From Candidatus Margulisiibacteriota bacterium (lineage in GTDB: Bacteria > Margulisbacteria > WOR-1 > O2-12-FULL-45-9), in contig JAQTLJ010000025.1 of the NCBI GenBank assembly GCA_028714935.1, positions 1 to 11,449 on the forward strand: DNA of 11,449 nucleotides. Direction: 5' to 3'. Positions 6,747 through 11,449 of the stretch are shown here, piece after piece (the first letter of the stretch is position 1; every line of letters starts with the position of its first letter). The translations under genes and the position numbers were made by a program. Under the pieces are notes generated by a model. It was given only the letters and a program-made list of their open reading frames with translations, searched no databases and was not told the DNA's origin.

Positions 6747-8051
6747 CTATACCCGATAAACATCAGTCCAGCAGGAAAGGCACAGCTGGTCCAGTGGCTT
6801 CCCGATCGATTTTTCCAGGTCCTCCAAAGTGGCGTAAGCCAGGCCGTCAACTCCGATATATTCCCTGATCTGTTCGATGGTTTTCTCGTTGGCGGCCAGT
6901 TCTTTTTTGGAACGCGTGGCCACGCCGTACATACAGGGGGCCTTGAGCGGCGGGCAGGCGACCCGGACATGGATTGCCTTGACCCCGTTCTTCCTCAATT
7001 TGACCACCAGATCATTTTTCATCTGCGTGCCGCGGACGATCGAATCGTCGCAAATGACCACACTTCTCCCTGCGATCTTGGCCGGGATCGGGATCAGCTT
7101 GACCTTGGCTTCGCGGTCGCGCTCGGCCTGGGTCGGCTGAGTGTAGCTGCGGCTGGCGTAATCATATTTAATAAAGACATTGTCAAAAGGGATCTTCGAT
7201 TCCTGAGCATAACCGATGGCATGGCCGATGCCTGAATTAGGCACGGCGCCAATAATGTCGACTTTGACCGGGTAACGCCTGGCCAGACAGCCGCCGATGT
7301 TCCGGCGCGCCATGTCAACTGACATCCCGTCGATCGTCGACGCTACATTAGCCGTATAGACCCACTCAAAGGTGCAATACTGTATCAGGTCCGAATGTAT
7401 TATCTTTTTCGTTTCGAACTCCCCGTCTTTGACTTCGATGATCTCACCCGGCTTGACATCGCGGACGATCGAATAGCCGAGATTGACAAAAGAGCACGAT
7501 TCCGACGTAATGGCAACCGAGCCGTCTTTTTTGCCGATAACCATCGGACGAAAACCGTGTTTATCCCTGGCGGCGTAAATCTTCCCTTTGGACAGGATGA
7601 CCAGAGAATAGGCCCCGCGTATCTTGCCCGCCATAAATTCGATGCCGGCGACAAAATCATCGCCCTGGGCGACCAGTTTAGCCACGACTTCTATATCCGT
7701 GTCGGTATAAAAAGAATGGCCCTGTTTCTTTAATTCGTCGGTCAACTCGGCCAGATTGACGATGTTCCCCTCAAAACAAATGGTGAATTCGCCCATTTTG
7801 GAATCAAGCTTGATCGGCTGGCGGGCCTTAAGCGCAGTGTGTCCGATCCCTGCCTGTCCATTCATTCCGCCCAGATCATTGGTAAAAGTCTCCCTGACCA
7901 GCCCCCGGTGGGTCCGGATCTTAATGCTGTCGCCGCTGAAAGTGGAAAGCCCGCAGTATTGCTGTCCCCGGTGCTGGAGGTAAAAAGTCCCTAGGAACAG
8001 GTCGTCAATGATATTATCTTTGGCCGAAGACACCGCAAAAAATCCGCACAT
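6747..8051 (-). CDS. Divergent PurF paralogue with altered glutamine site
   Basis: A 434-residue full-length homologue of amidophosphoribosyltransferase directly before canonical purF. The architecture is intact: Cys2 exposed by Met removal (MCGFFAV), YLQHRGQQYCG (24-34), AARDKHGFRPM (160-170), the PRPP loop VVICDDSIVRGTQ (331-343) and Cys226, Cys373, Cys424 and Cys427, at the places of the four Fe-S ligands. The glutaminase site, however, is changed. The segment between GH and QPI is eight residues shorter than in PurF next door, removing the glutamine loop and its Arg (GHVRYST becomes GHTALKA). HNGN is FEGN, so the oxyanion Asn is Glu94. Asp119 is kept. In the PRPP domain, ARPDS is ANVAS and KNRY is KYDY. 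It may be a glutaminase-dead subunit, an ammonia-using enzyme or one with another substrate. The start has GGAGAG upstream. Confidence 0.85.
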   Translation of the reverse strand: MCGFFAVSSAKDNIIDDLFLGTFYLQHRGQQYCGLSTFSGDSIKIRTHRGLVRETFTNDLGGMNGQAGIGHTALKARQPIKLDSKMGEFTICFEGNIVNLAELTDELKKQGHSFYTDTDIEVVAKLVAQGDDFVAGIEFMAGKIRGAYSLVILSKGKIYAARDKHGFRPMVIGKKDGSVAITSESCSFVNLGYSIVRDVKPGEIIEVKDGEFETKKIIHSDLIQYCTFEWVYTANVASTIDGMSVDMARRNIGGCLARRYPVKVDIIGAVPNSGIGHAIGYAQESKIPFDNVFIKYDYASRSYTQPTQAERDREAKVKLIPIPAKIAGRSVVICDDSIVRGTQMKNDLVVKLRKNGVKAIHVRVACPPLKAPCMYGVATRSKKELAANEKTIEQIREYIGVDGLAYATLEDLEKSIGKPLDQLCLSCWTDVYRV

Positions 8052-8061
8052 AATTACTCTC

Positions 8062-9318
8062 CTATCCCGAGGCGTTTTGACTTAACCAATCTATTATCTT
8101 GTCCTTTTCGATCAGCTGCGTTTCACCGGTCTTCCTGGCCTTAACTTCGATCTTCCCTTCTTTAAGGGATTTCCCGACGATCACTTTAAAAGGAATGCCG
8201 ATCAGATCAACATCCTTCAGTTTAACGCCCATCCGGTCATCACGGTCATCAAGCAAGACATCAAGGCCTTGTTCCAGGCAATCGCGATAGATCTTTTCGG
8301 CTGTTTCCGCCTGTTCCTTTTCTGCCACATTCGCAGGAATAACTGCGATCTTAAACGGGGCCAGCGGCGCCGGCCAAACGATCCCATCCTTATCATTGTT
8401 CTGCTCTATTGCCGCCGCGGCCGTCCGCCCGACACCGATCCCGTAACAACCCATGATCATCGGTTTTTCCTGGTTGTTTTCATCAAGGAAGAGGCACTTC
8501 ATTTTAGCTGAATATTTTGTTCCCAATTTGAAGATATGCCCGACCTCAATGCCGCGTTTCTTGCTTAAAATGCCGGTGCCGCATTTCGGGCATGGTTCCC
8601 CCTCGGAAGAGAATGACTTCCAGCTGATGGCAAAGCTGCAATTATCACAGGCTAAAATCTCCTCCTCCCCCTCTTCCGCCAGGACCATAAATTCTTCGGA
8701 GAATCCTCCGCCGATCAAGCCGGGATCAGCTTCCACTACCCGGTATTTCAGGTCCATCCGGTCAAAGATCCGGCAGTAGGTCTGGTACATGTTCTGATAC
8801 TCTTTGGCGAGGCTCTCTTCGCTGGCATGGAAAGAGTAAGCGTCTTTCATCATGAATTCCCGCCCGCGCATCAAGCCAAAACGCGGCCGGATCTCATCCC
8901 GGAATTTCGTCTGGATCTGATAAAGGTTAACAGGTAATTGTTTATAAGACCGGATCGTATTCCTGACCAGGTCAGTAATGACTTCCTCGTGGGTCGGGCC
9001 AAGGCAAAATTCGCGGTCATGACGGTCCTTGATGCGGAACAGCTCCTTGCCATACATCTCCCAGCGGCCGGTCTCCTGCCACAATTCAGCCGGCAGCAAG
9101 GTCGGCATCAGGACTTCCTGCGCCCCGGCGCGGGTCATCTCGGCGCGAACAATATTGGCAACTTTTGAAAGTACGCGGAAACCGAGGGGTAAAAAGGTAT
9201 AGACTCCGGCTGACAGCCTGCGAATGAAACCCGCGCGCAGCATTAACTTATGGGAAACAACCTCCGCCTCCGAGGGATCCTCCCGCAGCGTCGGCGCCAC
9301 CAACTGGGACATTTTCAT
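8062..9318 (-). CDS. proS: Prolyl-tRNA synthetase lacking the editing (INS) domain
   Basis: Charges tRNA-Pro with proline; class II synthetase. The 418 residues compare with about 570 for the usual bacterial enzyme. Class II motif 1 lies around GAQEVLMPT (65-73), motif 2 in KFRDEIRPRFGLMRGREF (138-155) and motif 3 in GCYGIGVGR (290-298), and the C-terminal anticodon-binding domain runs from about 320 (LDDRDDRMGVKLKDVDLIGIPF). The editing insertion, residues about 224-407 in E. coli ProRS, is absent: VLAEEGEEEILACDNC runs within 30 residues into RGIEVGHIFKLGTKYS. The junction carries two knuckles, Cys224-x2-Cys227 and Cys243-x2-Cys246. The enzyme probably cannot hydrolyse Ala-tRNA-Pro itself. 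It is the first gene of the presumed purine operon, 10 bases before the purF paralogue. The start is ATG 9318; GGGGGAGG (9338-9331) lies 12 bases upstream, rather far. Confidence 0.95.
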   Translation of the reverse strand: MKMSQLVAPTLREDPSEAEVVSHKLMLRAGFIRRLSAGVYTFLPLGFRVLSKVANIVRAEMTRAGAQEVLMPTLLPAELWQETGRWEMYGKELFRIKDRHDREFCLGPTHEEVITDLVRNTIRSYKQLPVNLYQIQTKFRDEIRPRFGLMRGREFMMKDAYSFHASEESLAKEYQNMYQTYCRIFDRMDLKYRVVEADPGLIGGGFSEEFMVLAEEGEEEILACDNCSFAISWKSFSSEGEPCPKCGTGILSKKRGIEVGHIFKLGTKYSAKMKCLFLDENNQEKPMIMGCYGIGVGRTAAAAIEQNNDKDGIVWPAPLAPFKIAVIPANVAEKEQAETAEKIYRDCLEQGLDVLLDDRDDRMGVKLKDVDLIGIPFKVIVGKSLKEGKIEVKARKTGETQLIEKDKIIDWLSQNASG

Positions 9319-9353
9319 CGAATTACACTGCCTCCCCCTAACATACCCAGTAA

Positions 9354-9389
9354 CAGGCTAATTATAGCATCATTTCGCTGATATTTCCA
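9354..9389 (-). promoter_or_regulatory. Promoter of the proS-purine operon
   Basis: On the minus strand, TGGAAA (9389-9384, 4/6 to the -35 consensus) is followed after 17 bases by TATAAT (9366-9361), preceded by TGC (9369-9367) as an extended -10. The predicted start near 9354 gives a leader of about 36 bases before proS, containing GGGGGAGG. It is the only strong promoter seen for the eight genes downstream. No riboswitch, T-box or attenuator fits in so short a leader. Confidence 0.75.
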
Positions 9390-9404
9390 GACGGAAAAAC
9401 GGAG

Positions 9405-10094
9405 TTATTTACGGGTCTTTAGCCAAAGATCAATGATCGCCACCCAGGCTTCCCAGAGCACTGTCAATTTTGCGCCTGTTTGCTTCCCCTTAAGCCTGGC
9501 ATAGTGGTTAACGCCAACCTCTTTGATCTTTTTATACCTCAGCTTGCCGGCCTTAACGAATATTTCGCCGTTGATTATCGCCCCTTTCGCCCCTACCTCC
9601 AGCTGATCGATTATTTTTTTCTTGAACAATTTAAAGGCGCAGTTCGCGTCCCGCAATTTCAAACCAAACAACAACCAGAGCAGAAAGCGGTACCATAAAG
9701 CTTCAAGGACGCGGTAAAACGGGTCCCGTCGTTTGAGCCGGTAGCCGATGACAAAATCATATTCTCCAATAAAGGGGAGCAGCTTATCGATCTCGGCCAG
9801 GTCATATTGATCATCACCGTCGCATTGAAAGACCAGGTCGTAGCGGCAGGCAGCAAAGCCGGAACGGAGCGCCGCGCCGTAACCTTGATTGACCTCGTGG
9901 TTGACTACCCGTACCCGGCTGTCCTGAGAGGCGAGCTCGGCCGCTATTGCGCCGGTCTTATCCCCGCTCCCGTCGTTGACGATAATGACCTCAAATTCAG
10001 CGAAACGCTTACTTAGTACTGCCACCGCCGTACTAATGACCTGGCGTATATTTTCCGCCTCGTTGTACATTGGAAAAAAACACGATATTCTCAC
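9405..10094 (-). CDS. Family 2 glycosyltransferase (polyprenyl-phosphate sugar transferase type)
   Basis: A 229-residue GT-A enzyme of the dolichol-phosphate mannosyltransferase/polyprenyl-phosphate glycosyltransferase kind, which transfers a sugar from a nucleotide donor to a lipid phosphate on the cytoplasmic face. Seen are FPMYNEAENI (7-16), VIIVNDGSGDKT (36-47) for the nucleotide, NQGYGAALRSGF (69-80), the metal-binding DxD in CDGDDQYD (Asp92, Asp94; residues 91-98) and RDANCAFKLF (148-157). There is no C-terminal pair of membrane helices, so it is the short soluble type; FLLWLLFGL (137-145) may contact the membrane. The GTG at 10094 overlaps the preceding stop as GTGA, with AGAGG upstream. 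The neighbouring membrane glycosyltransferase would use the lipid-linked sugar it makes. The exact sugar cannot be told. Confidence 0.88.
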   Translation of the reverse strand: MRISCFFPMYNEAENIRQVISTAVAVLSKRFAEFEVIIVNDGSGDKTGAIAAELASQDSRVRVVNHEVNQGYGAALRSGFAACRYDLVFQCDGDDQYDLAEIDKLLPFIGEYDFVIGYRLKRRDPFYRVLEALWYRFLLWLLFGLKLRDANCAFKLFKKKIIDQLEVGAKGAIINGEIFVKAGKLRYKKIKEVGVNHYARLKGKQTGAKLTVLWEAWVAIIDLWLKTRK

Positions 10095-11449
10095 TGTTTT
10101 GACCTCTTAAACACCAGCACACCCTCTTTGGGATAACTGAGCTCGCGGTCGGGCTGATAACCATAACTGACAAGTTTTCGCGCTAAATCGGGCGGCGCGT
10201 AATAATCCTTCAGGTAAATAATAAAATATTTTGTCCTTATGTCCGCCAGGGCCAGGTTGAAATCAGTTTCGATCGCCTGGAGCAGCTCGGCGCTCCGCCT
10301 GATCCCAAAGCCATGAGAATACATCTTTTTGCCTAAGAAATAAACCTCGCCACTCCCTCCCCTGACCGTCAGGTAATAGCGGCTTAAAGAGTCCCGGCCT
10401 GAATAGAACATGGCGGAATACAGGCTTTTGGTAAAAATACGATCGTCCGGCTTCGTCCTCGCTTTGATCTTTAAACCAATATCACGGGCCATGACATTGG
10501 CCGGCGTGCCGTATCTCTCGACAGAAATTTGATCTCCATTATAGAAAAGGTAAAAAGGGTACTGGTTGGCAATAATAAATAAAGCAAAAGCGGCAATGAT
10601 CGCCCAGAGGGACATTGTTATCGGCTTAGAAAAGCCGAACTCCTTCCACCTGACAACCGCGATCCCACCCAGCAGACAAAGTCCCGGCATTGCCTGTATA
10701 TAATAATGGCCAAAAGCGTAGCCGGCAGAAAACACCCCGAATAATGAAAAGACGGTCCACCATAATAAAATTCTCGATCTAGGCTCTTTTAGTTTAACCA
10801 TTATTAAAATAGCGCCTAAACCGGCCAGGATCCACAACACCGAGTTTTCAAACAAGAAAACATAGCCGGTCCTGATAAGAAAATAAACTATGTTCGGATT
10901 GACCATCCCCAGGCTGTAATACAAATTGCAATTGATAAAACCAGCCAGTGCTCCTTTGAGCCAGAAATAGACCATAAATGCTAAGGGGACTATTAAAAAA
11001 CCCGAAACTAACTTCACCCATTTTGCTCTGCCGCCCGCCAATAATACTAAATAATTGAACAAAGCCACCGGCTTGATCATCACCGCCAGACCGGAAAATA
11101 AACCGGCCAGAAATGGCTTCTCGCGCAGATAACAATACAATCCCAAGACCAACGGCAGGGCCATAAATATCTCCGTGTTCGACCCCGTTCCCTCGACGAA
11201 CATCCCACCTGAGAATATGGCATATAACAAGGCCGAGACTACCCCCAACCGCTCATCAGACAATTCTTTACCGATCAGAAAAATGAAAAAGGTGGTCAAT
11301 AAGCTAAAAAAAGCGGTAAATAATCTTAACGCCGCTTCACTTTCACCAAAGCATTTAAATATCAGCGAATAAACATAAAATATTACCGGCGGTTTGTTAT
11401 CGACCAGGTCCCGATACAGTTCCTCCCCCTGGGATAAATGTGATGCAAC
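10091..11449 (-). CDS. ArnT/PMT-like polytopic membrane glycosyltransferase (5' end off right edge)
   Basis: The open frame continues through the right edge, giving 452 visible residues; the TTG at 11299 is internal, not a start. Before it lies GEELYRDLVDNKPPVIFYVY (visible 8-27), followed by FGESEAALR (34-42), the hallmark region after the first periplasmic loop of GT-C enzymes such as ArnT/PMT_2. Around ten hydrophobic segments follow up to about residue 302, including NTEIFMALPLVLGLYCY (about 91-107) and GHYYIQAMP (247-255), a conserved late-helix motif. The final 150 residues are a soluble, probably periplasmic tail. Such proteins move a sugar from a polyprenyl-phosphate carrier to a lipid or protein. 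The catalytic acidic loop lies outside the window. It overlaps the downstream GT2 gene by 4 bases, so the two probably supply one glycosylation pathway. Confidence 0.85.
   Translation of the reverse strand, partial: VASHLSQGEELYRDLVDNKPPVIFYVYSLIFKCFGESEAALRLFTAFFSLLTTFFIFLIGKELSDERLGVVSALLYAIFSGGMFVEGTGSNTEIFMALPLVLGLYCYLREKPFLAGLFSGLAVMIKPVALFNYLVLLAGGRAKWVKLVSGFLIVPLAFMVYFWLKGALAGFINCNLYYSLGMVNPNIVYFLIRTGYVFLFENSVLWILAGLGAILIMVKLKEPRSRILLWWTVFSLFGVFSAGYAFGHYYIQAMPGLCLLGGIAVVRWKEFGFSKPITMSLWAIIAAFALFIIANQYPFYLFYNGDQISVERYGTPANVMARDIGLKIKARTKPDDRIFTKSLYSAMFYSGRDSLSRYYLTVRGGSGEVYFLGKKMYSHGFGIRRSAELLQAIETDFNLALADIRTKYFIIYLKDYYAPPDLARKLVSYGYQPDRELSYPKEGVLVFKRSKQ

Noticed and set aside
6747..8051. 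PurF paralogue as a decaying pseudogene
   Set aside because: The frame is complete with start, ribosome site and stop. The Cys2 nucleophile position, PRPP loop and all four cluster cysteines are kept, which points to selection rather than decay.
9375..9404. Possible terminator after the GT2 gene
   Set aside because: The only inverted repeat, TTTCC-GTCT-GGAAA, has a 5-bp AT-rich stem with no T-run after it, and it contains the probable -35 box of the proS promoter.
11297..11299. TTG at 11299 as the start of the membrane glycosyltransferase
   Set aside because: The frame stays open to base 11449 and the upstream 50 residues contain the conserved LYRDLVDNKPP and FGES regions, so the codon is internal.
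1..11449. CRISPR array, tRNA/rRNA genes, insertion sequences or phage genes
   Set aside because: No regular repeats, no cloverleaf in the short gaps, and no transposase, integrase or structural phage proteins; nearly every base is in a housekeeping-type gene.
1..11449. Alternative genetic code (TGA read as an amino acid)
   Set aside because: TGA serves as a real stop at the purN and membrane glycosyltransferase ends, in normal overlapping stop-start arrangements.

Overview
The window is a compact bacterial segment of roughly balanced GC, with twelve coding regions and almost no non-coding DNA. The largest gap is 86 bases, so no empty stretch exceeds 300 bases. The host looks like a diderm: the protein encoded at 779-1933 has a cleavable signal peptide and a terminal phenylalanine beta-signal typical of outer-membrane barrels. 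Iron-sulfur PurF proteins, an MTA/SAH-type deaminase and the barrel's style suggest an uncultured anaerobic lineage, perhaps Margulisbacteria/Saganbacteria (WOR-1). That placement is inference from memory of family style and was not tested by any search.

Left edge (1-782): two divergent genes, an MTA/SAH deaminase-like amidohydrolase (minus strand, cut by the edge) and tsaC (plus strand), share a 32-base spacer. The spacer holds back-to-back TATAAT boxes as a perfect inverted repeat, placed so that both mRNAs should be leaderless or nearly so.

Centre (779-9318, minus strand): one long apparent operon reading right to left: proS, a divergent purF paralogue, canonical purF, a 67-residue zinc-ribbon protein, purM, purN, purH and an outer-membrane barrel gene. 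Spacings are short (9 to 32 bases) or overlapping (ATGA, TAATG). A good promoter lies just upstream of proS. The purine genes cover steps 1 (PurF), 3 (PurN), 5 (PurM), 9 and 10 (PurH). purD, purL and the purE/K/C/B steps must be elsewhere. The last gene overlaps the end of tsaC tail to tail by 4 bases, with no visible terminator.

Right edge (9405-11449, minus strand): a family 2 glycosyltransferase overlaps by 4 bases a polytopic ArnT/PMT-like glycosyltransferase that runs off the window. Together they suggest lipid-linked sugar transfer at the membrane.

Most unusual points: (1) the purF paralogue keeps its N-terminal cysteine, PRPP loop and four cluster cysteines but lacks the glutamine-binding loop with its arginine, and the oxyanion-hole asparagine is Glu; (2) an uncharacterised zinc-ribbon gene sits inside the purine operon; (3) the prolyl-tRNA synthetase has lost its editing insertion and has two CxxC knuckles at the junction; (4) the symmetric leaderless divergent promoter; (5) an outer-membrane protein is tied translationally to purH.
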